DNA of 64,000 nucleotides from Paratinospora sagittata (GCA_035771175.1 CM069600.1:1269501-1333500); one strand, 5' to 3'; shown: positions 1 through 11,054, numbered from the stretch's first letter. Translations and numbers: made by a program. The notes: generated from the sequence alone by a model not told the origin.

Positions 1-200
1 CTTACAATGAGAATTCGGTTGAACACCAGGAGAGGGACATTGTACGTGAACCCAAGATAGTATCAGGCCATAAACTTCCTCGTGACGGCGTTTTACGTGT
101 CTGCCCATTCATGCATTTATATGATTGATGATGATTGTATTGTTTATCTTATGATTTCGATTATGATGAACTCGTTATAAATTGACATAATCCACGGAAT
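1..200. other. left-edge non-coding sequence
   Basis: No gene seen. The sequence is AT-rich with short broken reading frames on both strands. It may be the left continuation of the promoter-like sequence at 589-780, because the hAT element at 201-588 interrupts otherwise continuous DNA. Confidence 0.5.
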
Positions 201-335
201 CAGTGTTGTCAAGGCGAAAAGGCAGTGGTAGGCGGTAAACTTTAATTAGGCGAGGCGGGGCCTAGGCAGAATATAAAATATTTATTTAGAGGTCCTTGAA
301 AATTTTATTTATTTATTCATTTATTCATTGATCCC

Positions 336-391
<56 letters not shown>

Positions 392-588
392 ATTATTAAT
401 TTAGTTTATATATTAAATTATATGTAATTATTAATTTAATTCAGAAGTCGAAGTGGAAGAAGGGAGAGGATTTCTCAGGTTTTAACAAAAACATATATAT
501 ATTTGCTTAGACCTCTCCAAACCGCCTAGACGGTGGTCTAGGCGGTGCCACTACCCCAAGGGGCCTAGGCGCCGCCTTGACAACACTG
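201..588. mobile_element. hAT-type MITE with perfect 8-bp target-site duplication
   Basis: The element starts CAGTGTTGTCAAGGCG and ends with the reverse complement CGCCTTGACAACACTG, a perfect 16-bp terminal inverted repeat. It is flanked on both sides by the identical octamer CACGGAAT (193-200 and 589-596). An 8-bp duplication and CA..TG-type ends are the hallmark of hAT superfamily elements. The GC-rich subterminal parts (repeated GGCGGTGG- and CCTAGGCG-like words) contrast with the AT-rich middle. At 388 bp it has no coding capacity, so it is non-autonomous. Confidence 0.93.
340..388. repeat. (AT)n microsatellite inside the hAT MITE
   Basis: About 24 uninterrupted AT dinucleotides in the middle of the hAT MITE. 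Its length is probably polymorphic. Confidence 0.95.
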
Positions 589-1110
589 CACGGAATATCT
601 ATCTTTCCCACTGGGACTCTCTCTTTAAAAAATATTTTCTGATGTGGAAGATCAGTAAAAACCGCAAACACAGAGCATACTAAGATTTTCAAGAGAGAGT
701 CTCCAAGAGAGGAGAGGAGATATGAAGAATGGGATGGAAGAAATGACAGGGAGGCACCCCCTTTTATACTAGTTCCATCCAATCCACACCACTCAATTAA
801 AAATTCACCAAAAAATCTTGGTCATACACATGTAATGCAAGTTGTCAACTTGCAACACTAATAATTTACCTAGAAACTTCCAAATAGTGGGCTTGGACTT
901 GGTTTTGGGTCATGCCATAGATTTGTTTTTGGGCTTGATTATGGATTTTATGATTTACAAGTCCAACAATATTGTACATGGGCTCCAAACTAATATTCTC
1001 ATCTTGTGACACATATATATCATATTATTAGCATATATAGAATTTTATTTATCCATATGTTGTATTTTGAGTTTATATATATATATATTTTAGTCTAATT
1101 CCGGGGGTAT
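589..1110 (-). promoter_or_regulatory. promoter-like minus-strand segment, TATA box at 761-768
   Basis: On the minus strand a TATAAAAG box (761-768) is followed by GGGGG and a long CT-rich leader reading toward the left edge, typical of a plant core promoter or an LTR U3/R region. The hAT MITE is inserted downstream in the putative leader. I found no convincing coding exon, so this could be a solo LTR promoter or the 5' end of a gene off the left edge. The rest (780-1110) is AT-rich with no recognisable feature. Confidence 0.35.
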
Positions 1111-3955
1111 TACACCAGGATTATCCAACCATGTTCTAGCCCCTTCTCAATCCAGTCTTATTGGTTAAGAAGAAAAAGGGGAGTTGGCAATTTTGCATCG
1201 TTTATCGAACTTTGAATAAGGTCACTGTTCTGGATCGTTTTCCTATTCCAATGATTAACGAGCTACTCGATGAACTCCATGGTGTGACAATTTTTTCCAA
1301 ATTGGATCTTAAATTTGGGTATCATCAAATTCGAGTCCGTAAGGAGGACATTCCCAAGACTCCTTTCCGTACAACGAGGGTCATCACGAGTTCCTTGTGA
1401 CATCATTTGGGCTCAACAACGCTCCAGGTACATTTCACTATTTCAGTCCTTAATGAATCAAATATTTCACCCCTACCTTCGCAAGTTTGTGCTTGTTTTT
1501 TTATGATATTATGGTTTACAGTAAGAGCGTTGAAGAGCATGGTACTCACCTCCATTGTGTGTTGTCGATTTTGGTGGAACAACACTTGCATGCCAACGCC
1601 AAAAATCTTCGCTAAGTCACAAAAGGAGTACTTGGGTCACTTAGTATCCACAGAGGGATTTGTTGTTGATCCTAGTAAGATATCCGAAATGATCAATTGG
1701 CCCACACCTAAGTCCCTTAAGGAGTTGAGGGGATTTCTTGGGTTAATAGGGTACTATCAATGTTTCATGGCGAGGTATGGTGCACTCTCGTGGCCATTAA
1801 CTCAACGGCTAAAAAATGATGCTTTCAACTGGAACCTTGAGGCAAAGGAAACATTTCAGAAACTGAAATTGGCCATGATGACGGTGTCGGTATTGGCATT
1901 ACCTGATTGCGATAAAACTTTCGTGATGGAGATGGATGTTTTCTGGTTTGGATTGGGTGTCGTGTTGATGTAGGATCACAGGCCGATTACTTGTTACAAT
2001 CAAATTCTATCTTCTAAGGCTCGACTTGTAATCATCATACCCATCACGAGTATGGCTCAGTGGTCGGGGGAGGCGGAGTTGCACCATTAGGTCGTGACTT
2101 CGAATCCCTCTAACAACCTTCATTCTGGGATTTATTCCCAGGTGACGTGGTGGGTCCTCTAGCTGTGGGTCTCCCGAGTCTTCGGCCTTGTCGGCGGGTG
2201 GTGGGCCTCTGTGGATTAGTCGGACGATAAGGAAGGATACCACGGTCTCAAAAAAAAAAAATTGGCGTCGTTATTTGTTGGGTCGGCATTTTATTGTTCG
2301 CATAGATCAAGGCAGGTTGAAAATTCCTTTTGGAACAGTAGGTGGTGAACGAAGCTTATCAACGTTGGCTCACTAAGTTACTGGGCTATGATTATGAAAT
2401 TTCGTTTGTTCGGAAATGGAGAACAAAGTTGCGGATGCCTTGTCTTGGATTCCACCTCCAGTGGAAATGTATGGCTTTGGCGATTTCGGTCGGTTTGGAC
2501 ACTTCCCTAGTTGCTTCTCAAGCCGTTACAAACCCCCATTTATCTCAGATTCAATAAGACTTGTTGGCTGAACCAAATGCTCATCCTCGGTATTCATTGG
2601 ACAGGGGCATTCTTCTCTACAAAGGTCTTTTGGTGATTCCTAACACTTCTTCCCTTGTTCCATCTATTCTTCAAGAAGGTCATGCCAGTGCTATAGGAGG
2701 CCATTCCATGTTTTTACGAATTTATAAGCGACTTAATCGGGATTTCTTTTAGCTGGGTATGATGCATGATATCAAAGAATTTGTGGAAGAATGTTCAGTG
2801 TGTCAACAAAACAAAGTATTTTCTCTATCTCCTGCAGGTTTAATGCAACCCTTTCCCGTTTCGAATAGAATTTGGGAAGATATTACAATGGATTTTATCA
2901 AGGGCTTGCCTAGATCAAATAGTAATGATGCAATTATGGTGGTTGTGGTTCAGTTGAGCAAGTATGCTCATTTTTCCTCGCTGTGTCACCCTTTTACTAC
3001 CCACGGAGTAGCTGCTATTTTTGTTTGTAAGGTGGTCCACCAACATGGTGTTCCCTGTTCTATCATTTCAGACCATGACAAAGTCTTTCTCAATCGGTTT
3101 TAGACATAACTTTTTCGATTGTAAGGTACTTCTCTTCGTCGGAGTACAACCGACCACCCTCAAATGGATGGCCAAACAGAAGTAGTTAATAGGTGTTTGG
3201 AAACATATCTTCAGTGTTTTGCATATGACAAACCTCGATATTGGGTTGTTCGACTGCCTTGGGCAGAGTATTGGTATAACACTTCATTTAATTCTTTAAT
3301 TCACACTACACCTATTAGGTCTATCTATGGGTGCAATCCTCCACCTTTTCTGCGCTATGGTTCGAATTCTTCCTTAGTTTCAGCAGTAGATCAGCTACTG
3401 CAAGAGCGTGATAGCATTTTGGATGATCTCAAGGATCACCTTAATCGTGCTCAATCCAAGATGAAGCTGACATCGGATGTACATCGCTGTGAGATTCAAT
3501 TTGAGCTGGGCGATATGATATGCTTGAAACTTCAGCCTTACTGTCTTCATTCTTTACCTAAGAGACGAAATGAGAAACTGGCTCCACATTATTTGGGCTA
3601 TCATAAAGTGGTGCAATGCATTGGTTTTGTGGCTTATAAGCTCGATCTTCCCCCATCGACTTCAATTCATCCAATGTTTCATGTATCATAGCTTAAGAAG
3701 GCTTTGGGATCAGCCACCTTAGGCCAACCACTTCCTCCCACACTCGACGTTCAATTGCAGTGGTTAGTCGAACCAGAGAAGGTCTTGGGTGTTCATCAAT
3801 CCCCACACATGCAACCTTTTGTCTTGGAAGTCCTCATTCAATGGAAGGATTTACCGGCATTTGAGGCTTCTTGGGAGTCTATTGCTTCCAATCAACAGCA
3901 TTTTTCTTATTTCTAGCTTGAGGACAAGGTGTCTTATTTCTTTAGTGTGTGAGTG
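1111..3955 (+). pseudogene. Ty3/gypsy chromovirus-type pol remnant (RT, integrase, chromodomain-like end)
   Basis: Degenerate retrotransposon polyprotein spread over several frames. Reverse transcriptase: [18 protein letters not shown] and [15 protein letters not shown] near 1161-1370, then the GFLGLIGYYQCF region near 1735. RNase H is mostly lost; YLLGRHFIVRIDQ resumes at about 2270 after a SINE. Integrase: the CSVCQQNK end of the zinc-binding domain at about 2795, the WEDITMDFIKGLPRSNS core at about 2875, and DGQTEVVNRCLETY at about 3170. IHPMFHVS (about 3665) precedes a chromodomain-like VLIQWKDLPAFEASWE (about 3830). Gag, protease and the 5' LTR are missing. Frameshifts and stops (e.g. 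about 1398, 1971, 2557, 3101) make it inactive. Assignment to a chromovirus clade rests on the order of domains and the C-terminal module. Confidence 0.88.
2050..2261 (+). mobile_element. tRNA-derived SINE inside the gypsy remnant
   Basis: A perfect RNA polymerase III A box (TGGCTCAGTGG, 2053-2063) and a degenerate B box (ACTTCGAATCC, about 2097-2107) lie about 35 bp apart, as in a tRNA head. A GC-rich unrelated body follows, ending in a 12-A run (2250-2261). It interrupts the RNase H region of the gypsy remnant: coding similarity stops just before it and resumes just after. I could not find a clear target-site duplication, and about a dozen host codons seem lost at the junction. Confidence 0.75.
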
Positions 3956-4215
3956 TTTGGGGAGGGGAGGGGAGGCAAAACCAAGTCAAGGCCACTTGGT
4001 AGTTGATTGTTTTTGTAAGTGAGCGGGAATAGCATAAAGAGGGGTCTGAGGGGTTTATTGAGGGAAGTAGAATATTGTAGAGAAATTGAGGGGAGTAGTA
4101 GCCTCTCGAGCAGCTACTATTGTAACGAAATCGACAAGTGTAATAAAGAGAGAATTTTTTTTTTCTTTCATTGTTTGGTAACCGGATACCTATCAAAGTC
4201 TCATTATATATAAGA
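3956..4215 (+). repeat. probable 3' LTR remnant of the gypsy element
   Basis: A purine-rich tract (GGGGAGGGGAGGGGAGG, about 3960) right after the pol end resembles a polypurine tract, where the 3' LTR should start. AATAAAG at about 4142 followed by a T-rich stretch could be its polyadenylation region. No matching 5' LTR is present to confirm the borders. Confidence 0.4.
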
Positions 4216-4229
4216 ACAAAAGTAGGATT

Positions 4230-4312
4230 AGTAACGAAAGAGAAAATTAAGGAGATTAATTGAACTTGGGTTATGTACATAACACAGCAATACTGCTTCT
4301 ACTCCCTACTTA
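4230..4312. repeat. short segment similar to 27.89-28.01 kb
   Basis: AATTAAGGAGATT, AACTTGGGT and TGCTTCTACT occur here in the same order as at about 27895-28000, just beyond the 3' end of the CYSTM gene. This suggests shared ancestry of the two segments. Confidence 0.4.
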
Positions 4313-6330
4313 ACATATAAATTTATGTTTTCTCTTCTTCTCCCTTCTCTTCATTTTCTTGTTCTTTCCACGTTTGACATCAAAAAGTGTTAGGTTTGTT
4401 GGGGTTAGAGTATAGAAGAGGGCAACAAAATATAAACAAGTGAAATAACAAGTAAAGGAGGCAAAAGATCAAGGAGGGACTTGTTGAGAACAACAGTGTC
4501 TATGAAATCACCAGCTATGAGACCAAGTTCGCATGGGAAGAAATCAACAGTTTGGAAACTAGACAAACCGGAGGCTCTTCATGTAGTAATCGAAAATGAT
4601 GAGTTGAGAATCGTTACAAAATTTAGGTACATGTCTTAAGCACAAGCCTAAGTGCGCTTGTAGTTGCAGCTACTACTCCTGCTCAGCCTTCAAATCGTTC
4701 CCCTTTCACTTCCAAGTTTCTCTCAAAGCTTAAAACAAATCTCTTCTCTATACTTTTTTGCAGCTTTGCTTGCTTGCTAATATAGAAGCTAGTGAGGAAT
4801 CTAAATAACATCGTAAGGATAAAGTGCATCCCATAACAAAACCAAGAAAACAACCCAATACAAATCTAGTTTCTTAACAATTCCTTGTCGATACATAGCA
4901 AACAAATATGGCAACATGGAGGCAACTTTAATACAATTTTTGAGATTTGTTAAACTCCTAAAAAAATCAGCACATTCTCTCTCATTGGGTTTTGGACTAC
5001 CGCATTTTCTTCTTTTTTAATCAATTCCTCTGGAGTTAATCACCCATTCCTCTTGATTTTTTTTCTTCCATGTGTACCATCATTTTATTTGGCACTATAG
5101 TTTACTTTGCCCCATTATGGCCTAGGGATCACAAGTTTAACTTCAAAAAAAAATCTCTCCAATGTGGAGTAAGGTTACGCAATACGTACATCATCCTTCC
5201 ACAAGCTCCGCAATGGTAGGAGCCTAATGCATTGTATTGTGTTCTCCCATTTTTTTGTTTTAATTTTGCACTGTCTATGCTTAAGTTTAAAATTGGACAT
5301 GAATAGGTTTTTTTTTTCAATAAGACTAGGAGTTATATTCGAATGCATTTATGGTAACTTATTTTGGGTAACTAATGCCATTTAATGTCTAATTTTGTTC
5401 AAATCAATGTTTGTAAACATTATCATCAAAATTTTCACTTTATAAAAATAATCTTTTGACTAAAAATATTTGTCAAATACCTTTAACACTTAAGATTACT
5501 GTTGATAAGTGTACAACTTTATATTGTCCTAGATCAGTAATTAATGAAAGTTATTCAACTTCCTCATACTATTAGTTTCAAAGAGCAATCCTCAAGTTAT
5601 AATAAAATCAATATTTGATTGTAATAAAGTTGAAACTTATTATGTCAAATAGATCATTGTCGACAATTAGAACGTAACTCTAATTACTTAGCATTTATTA
5701 GTTAGAATATAATTCCAATTCAATAATTTAATTGTTCTATTCCAAGAAATTTTACTCACACATTTTTTATTTCTTCATTATGCTCCTTATTCATCTATAA
5801 CACAAGTAAAACACTACAGATTCAACCTTGTGGGTGTTAGAATTAATCTGTACTTTGCAAATATAAAGTGATTATAGATATTGAGTTCATAAATTGAGGA
5901 TCATTAATCAAGCCATAAAGGTTTTTACACATAATCGGTCTCAAGCTTAGATAAAGGAGGAGGATTATGTTAGGTAGATGAGAGTCAACATAACATATTG
6001 TCAAATCTACTGTGACATGAATTTAAGTAACTTAGCCCCTAGATTTTTTTTTATTTTTTATTTTTTTTTAGAAGAAACAATGTTAGTAGTAAGTAGTATA
6101 ATCAGTTCCATCACCATCCATCATAACTTAGCCCTTGATAAGGTAAGAATGGTGGAAGAGAATTCATGTAGTTGTAAACCCTAAACCCATGAGTTAGGAA
6201 AAGACTTTGTTGTAAAGTTGAGTTGAGTTAATCGAAGCATAACAATATTTTTGGTGTCATGGTCGAGGACTATAATATATAAAAGAACAAGAGACAATGA
6301 CCCACAACTTTTAGTTTATCAATACTATTT
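4313..6330. repeat. copy A of an imperfect ~2.35-kb direct duplication
   Basis: Copy A starts near TTTATGTTTTCTCTTC (about 4323) and matches copy B (about 6660-8720) in order through landmarks such as CATCAAAAAGTGTTAGGTTTG, GGAGGGACTTGTTGAGA, the AACAATTCCTT stretch, and the final AAAAGAACAAGAGACA. No intact gene is seen; the largest frames are short and lack domains. Near 5940-6240 it contains words typical of the tail of an RTE-clade LINE (GATAAAGGAGGAGG, GTTAGGTAGATGA, and a tail around 6140-6230). Confidence 0.75.
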
Positions 6331-6659
6331 TTTAGTTCATTAAGTAGTACTACATTGCAACGAGCGAAAATGTATTACTTTAACTAGCTTTTAAATTATA
6401 ATTATGAAAATGATAAAAATTAGGTTATAAAATTCAAACAAAATCAGCTTTCCAGTTTAACAAGTGAATTGGGTCTGGATATGAATTTGGTGATTGATTT
6501 TAAAACCGAGTCAGGTCAGGTCCAAAAAAGCCATAAAGCCCTCAATATCAAGCGTTTTCTAGACCTGATTTTGTCAGTACCCGTATTTTTGTCATCCCTA
6601 AACGTGGGTGCTTTTAAATATTAATTTGTATGATAAGAATTGGTTATGATTGAATATAA

Positions 6660-8720
6660 ATTGAATTAAGATTTATGTTTTCTCTTCTTCTCCCTTTTCT
6701 TCATTTTCTTGTTCTTTCCACTTTCTACATCAAAAAGTGTTAGGTTTGGTTTGGAGTTAGAGTAGAAGAGATGAGGGCAGCAAAATTGAAACGGTGAAAT
6801 AAGCTAAGGAGGCAAAAGGTTAGGGAGGGACTTGTTGAGAGTACCAGTGGCAATGAAATCACTGACTTTGAGACCAAGACTTTGCATAGGGAGAAAGCGA
6901 GAGTTTGGACACTACAAAAATTGGAGGTCTATCTACAAGTAGTAATCAAAAATGGCGAGTGGAGAATCATGACAAAAACGTAGGTACATGGGTTAAGCGC
7001 TAGCCTATGTGCGCTTGTAGTTGCAACCGCTACCCTTTTTCAGCTTTTCAAACCATTTCCCTTTCACTTCTAAATTTCTTTCAAAGCTCAAAATAAATAT
7101 ATGACTAAAATAAATAACATCCTAAGCAATAAGGATAAAGTGCATCCCATAACAAAACCAAGAAAGTAATCCAATATAAAGCTAATTTTTTAACAATTCC
7201 TTACGGATACATGGCAAACAAATTTGGCAACATGGCGGCAACATGGCGGCAACTTTGGGGCAATTTTTGAGATTTGTTGAACTCCCAAGAAAATCAGCCC
7301 ATTCTCTCTCATTGGGTTTTGGTCTACCACATTTACTGCTTTTTTACTCAATTTCTTTGGACTTAATCGCCCTTCTCTAGATTTTTTTTTTTTTTTTTTT
7401 TTTTTTTGCATATGTAAATCATTTTATTTGGCACAAGAATTGAGGTTGCTTCATTATGGCCTAAAGGTCACAGGTTATTAAAATTCAAAAAAATCTATCC
7501 AACGTGAGTGTAAGTTTATGTTGATTAAGTTTAAATTAGAAGTGGATGCGTCGTTTTTTTTTTTGGCTAAGAGGAGGAAGAAAATTCTAATTTATTTATG
7601 TTGATTTATTTTAGGTAACTAATGGAATTTAATGTCTAATTTTATTTAGTGCAATTTTTGTACACATTTTCATTTTATATAAATAATCTTTTGACTAAAA
7701 GTATTTGTCAAATATCTTGAATGCTTAAGATTACTGATGAAAAGTTCACAACTTTTAAATTGCCCTAGTTGGATCATTAGTTAATCAAAGTTATTCGGCT
7801 TCATTATATTATTGGTTTTAAAGAACAATCCTCAAGGCTCAAGTTATAATACAACCATTATTCAATTATAATAAGTTAAAATTATTATGTCAAATAGATC
7901 ATCGTCAATAATTAGAATATGACGTTATGGTTTGGGGGAGTGGCTTTTGAATTGGTCTTCTATTTTGGAATCTCTGTAATGCGCTGTGGATATCTCATCT
8001 CGGTGCTTTTACTTCTTTATACTAATATAATATCTCTACGTTTCCAATAAAAAAAAGAATAGTAAATAATTAGAACATAACACAACTCTAATTACTTAGC
8101 ATTTGTTAGTATATAATTCCACATAAGTAAGTTAGTTGTCCTATTCCAAGAATTTTTTTTCTTTAACATTTCTATTTCTTCATTATGCTCCTTAGTCATC
8201 TACAAGACAAGCAAAACCTACAGATTCGACCTTGTGGGTATTAGACAATATTTCCATGCTTTGCAAATATAAACTGATTATAGATTTTTAGTTCATAAAT
8301 TGAGGATGTCGACTTTAGTTTTGGAAAGAGGAGTAGCATATTCATGTAGTTGGGAAAAGACTTAGTTGAGTTGAATTTAGTTCATAAATTGAGGATCATT
8401 AATCAAGCCAAAAAAGGTTTTTACACACAGTTGGTCCCAAGCTTGCATAAAGCAGGAGGATTGTGTTAGGTAGATGAAATCTAGTAGATGAAACATGAAT
8501 CTAGGTAACTTACCCATTGATATAGTAAGTAAAAGTGATGGAAGTGAATTCACATAGCAGTAAACCCTAAATCCATGGAGTTTGAAAAAGACTTTGTTGA
8601 GTTAAGTTTATGGAAACATAACAAGTTTTTTGGTCAATGTCAAGGACTACAATATGTAAAAGAACAAGAGACACTTTTGATTCTAACTTTTCGTTTTATC
8701 TATAATATTTTTCTAGCAAA
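6660..8720. repeat. copy B of the ~2.35-kb direct duplication
   Basis: Copy B starts near ATTTATGTTTTCTCTTC (about 6671) and lies about 2350 bp from copy A. It differs by many substitutions, small deletions, a T-run of about 24 at 7383-7407, and one inserted LINE tail (7924-8064). No intact gene is recognised. Confidence 0.75.
7924..8064 (+). mobile_element. 5'-truncated L1-type LINE tail with target-site duplication
   Basis: The sequence TTTACTTCTTTATACTAATATAATATCTC...CCAATAAAAAAAA is characteristic of the 3' end of plant L1 LINEs. It is flanked by near-identical 17-mers, AATAATTAGAATATGAC (7907-7923) and AATAATTAGAACATAAC (8065-8081). Copy A of the duplication (about 5661-5680) shows the same site without the insertion, which independently supports the borders. 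Confidence 0.82.
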
Positions 8721-8769
8721 CATCAATTCAAACACCACCTTCAACACACAATTAAATTAAATTTCCCAA

Positions 8770-9011
8770 AATCATGCATTATTCAATATAATCCAATGGT
8801 AAAATGATGGAAATGTTTCCATCAATTTCCACTAAAAACGCAATTTCAGCATTTTCCAAATTCTTGTTTTAGTTCATAAATATAAATGAACAGAGACAAT
8901 GAAGAAGAAGAAAAAAAAAAAAGAAGAGGGATATTGTATTATGTCCATTAAAAATGTCATTTCAGCATTTTCCAAATTCTTGTTTAGTTCATAAATTGAA
9001 ATAAACAAAGA

Positions 9012-9048
<37 letters not shown>

Positions 9049-9242
9049 AATAATATTAATAATAGTAATAAGAAGAAGAAGAGAGGGTTATTATATTATG
9101 TCCACTAAAAACGTCATTTCTAGCGCATTTTCCAAATTCTTGTTTGTTCATAAGTTGAAATGAACAAAGACAACAATAATAGCAATAATAATAATAATAA
9201 TAATAATAATGAGGAGGAGGAGGGTAGGGTTATTTATTATTA
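8770..9242. repeat. about 150-bp unit repeated three times, with microsatellites
   Basis: The phrase TTTCAGCATTTTCCAAATTCTTGT with its flanks recurs at about 8845, 8960 and (variant) 9115, each followed by AAATGAACAAAG-like sequence and a purine-rich microsatellite: (GAA)n, (CAA)n at about 9014-9048, (TAA)n at about 9180-9210. A fourth related copy is at about 11025. No coding potential. Confidence 0.75.
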
Positions 9243-9246
9243 TTAC

Positions 9247-9458
9247 CTATTGAAAGCAGCAATGGCTACAACATCCGAGGGTGAGACGCCAAGCCGCCTC
9301 AACGAGAAAGCTAGGGTTTCCACACTTTGAACGAATTCGAGACCCGTCTTCCGGCGACTGCCGAAGATGGTGACCGGAGAATCGCGACGAAGTGTCGCAA
9401 TTCGCCTCAAGCACTGGCAAATATGCCCTTGATGTTGTTGATGATGCTCTTGCTTCAT
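9247..9458 (-). CDS. AAE14: first exon of an AAE14-type 2-succinylbenzoate-CoA ligase
   Basis: The frame starts at ATG 9458-9456 and gives 70 codons plus two bases, ending AATAG|GTAATA, a good splice donor at 9246. The segments HICQCLRRIATLRRDSPV, FGSRRKTGLEFVQSVETLA and GVSPSDVVAIAAFN match the N-terminus of plant AAE14, an ANL-superfamily enzyme that activates 2-succinylbenzoate with CoA during phylloquinone (vitamin K1) synthesis. The exon break after AAFN also fits the family, where the next residue is Ser. No further exon was recognised between 1 and 9246, so either intron 1 exceeds 9 kb and the gene continues off the left edge, or this is a duplicated 5' fragment. Catalytic ANL motifs would lie in the missing exons. 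Confidence 0.72.
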
Positions 9459-9603
9459 AGGAGTCTCTGAATTTTAAAAATTATTCCTCAAAAGTTAAGC
9501 ATTAATTTTTCATGAGAAATAGTGAAAAATTGGTAAAAAGTCACTGAACATTGTAAAATATATTATTTCAGCTAAGGGTTTTTTTTTTTTTTAAGGGGAG
9601 GCT

Positions 9604-9634
<31 letters not shown>

Positions 9635-10125
9635 GGGTGAAGTTAGACTTCTGCTACCATGTGTATTAGAAACATGCAATAATTCTTTGCACTTTCTGTG
9701 AAGATTATTTGAAATCTTTCTTCCGTTTCTTTTTTTTTTGTTTTTTCTGTCATATGCAAGGAAAGATGAGAAGGTGTTCCAACCCCTAAGACTCGAGCTT
9801 CAAACAAATTCGAAAACAGGAACACATCTAAGCATGCATTCAGCTAAAGAAACAGAGGCTTAAACTGTATCTACAAGAAAGTTCCCTATCTTGAATCGTC
9901 TACTACACACAAATTACCTACCTTCCACAACAAGTCTCAAACGACTTAACAACAACACGCAACTCACGAAACCCTAGAAACGCAGGCCATCTATCAAACG
10001 CTGCAAGCAATTCGATGCGCAAATACAGTAATCGAAACCAATATATAAAATCGGACAAAATTTACGATCCAACAGAACAACAAAATTAATGTAAACAAAT
10101 GAAAGGAAATAATTTCTCGAAACCC

Positions 10126-10128
<3 letters not shown>
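9459..10128. other. non-coding region upstream of the AAE14 exon
   Basis: Presumed 5' flank of the minus-strand AAE14 exon. It holds a T-run, the poly-G run at 9604-9633 and a CT-rich segment. No gene was recognised. Confidence 0.5.
9604..9633. repeat. homopolymer run of 30 G
   Basis: Thirty consecutive G residues follow a T-run and short spacer and precede GTGGGTG. Such a run is rare in plant DNA and prone to sequencing or assembly error. Confidence 0.95.

Positions 10129-10170
<42 letters not shown>
10129..10170. repeat. (GA)n microsatellite
   Basis: About 21 GA dinucleotides. On the minus strand this is a CT run directly after the possible exon donor at 10181. Confidence 0.97.
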
Positions 10171-10174
<4 letters not shown>

Positions 10175-10181
10175 TGCTCAC

Positions 10182-10263
10182 CGGTAACAAAATCAAATAA
10201 TCCAAAGCACTGGTTTTTCTCAATGTCGACGCTGCCTTGGATCAAAGCAAAAAATTCATTGGC
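10182..10263 (-). other. possible orphan coding exon (82 nt)
   Basis: On the minus strand ATATACCCAG|GCC (acceptor) and GTTACCG|GTGAGC (donor) bound an open 82-nt segment encoding roughly ANEFFALIQGS...CFGLFDFVT. Both splice sites are canonical and the peptide looks coding, but I do not recognise the family and found no partner exons. Chance or a gene fragment is possible. Confidence 0.25.
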
Positions 10264-10480
10264 CTGGGTATATGATTATTCGTAATGAAAGAAGGGGATA
10301 TCCGTTTAGCAAAACTCCATATCTGGACACCTGTTGAAGTAGCTGAAGAGAGTGTGTGGCTCTTAAAGAGGGTATTGCCTTAGCCAAGGATGCAGGATGT
10401 CTACCCCCGTCCATCTCGGCTGAATCTCACTCTTATCCACACTTCTTCAAAATAGAGTATAATCTTCTGGTGCCGAAGCC
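10264..10480 (+). pseudogene. possible RNase H-like (RVT_3) fragment
   Basis: Across two frames the plus strand reads MIIRNERRGYPF and then ALKEGIALAKDAGCLPPSIS, resembling the RNase H-like domain common in plant non-LTR-derived genes (pattern ALKEGL.LAKDLG). A stop and a frame change separate the parts. Only a broken fragment is present. Confidence 0.4.
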
Positions 10481-11054
10481 GCTCGTGGCTGCTCCAATTA
10501 TTATATTGAGTAACAAATTAACAATTGATAAAAATTAGATAGTATCGATGTGATTTTTGTATCAAAGTGTCATTTTATTTTATACCGATTTTTAGACTAA
10601 TTTTTTTATATTCAATAATTTACATAGCAATGTCACCTTTTTCAATAAGAATGAACGAAGACGGGTCGAACTCGTGATGAATTTCTTCAGGCACCTCGTA
10701 GTTCGCGACTAGAATAAAAAATGAAAGTACCTTTTTTCTTAAAAAAATAAATAAATAAGAATAGAGCACAATAGCAACTTCTATATAAAAATAACCTTAT
10801 TGTATTTATTTTGACTATTATACTGACATATTATCAAATTTTATTTTATTAAGTAACAAATTAATAATTGATAAAAATCAGATAGTATCGAATATGATAA
10901 AAAAGACTTAATTTTTTAAAACATTAAAAATCAAAACATATATGTTGTTACCTAAAATCATCCTTATTCAATACAACGGTGGATTGATGCAAACGTTTCC
11001 TTCAATTTCCACTAAAAATGTCATTTCAACATTTTCCAAATTCTTGTTTAGCTT

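Noticed and set aside
5129..5320. 63-codon minus-strand frame with CGACG in copy A
   Set aside because: The homologous region of copy B does not preserve the frame, so it is not under coding constraint.
9014..9048. Spaced CAA repeats looking like a regular array
   Set aside because: Simple trinucleotide microsatellite; no spacers, so not CRISPR-like.
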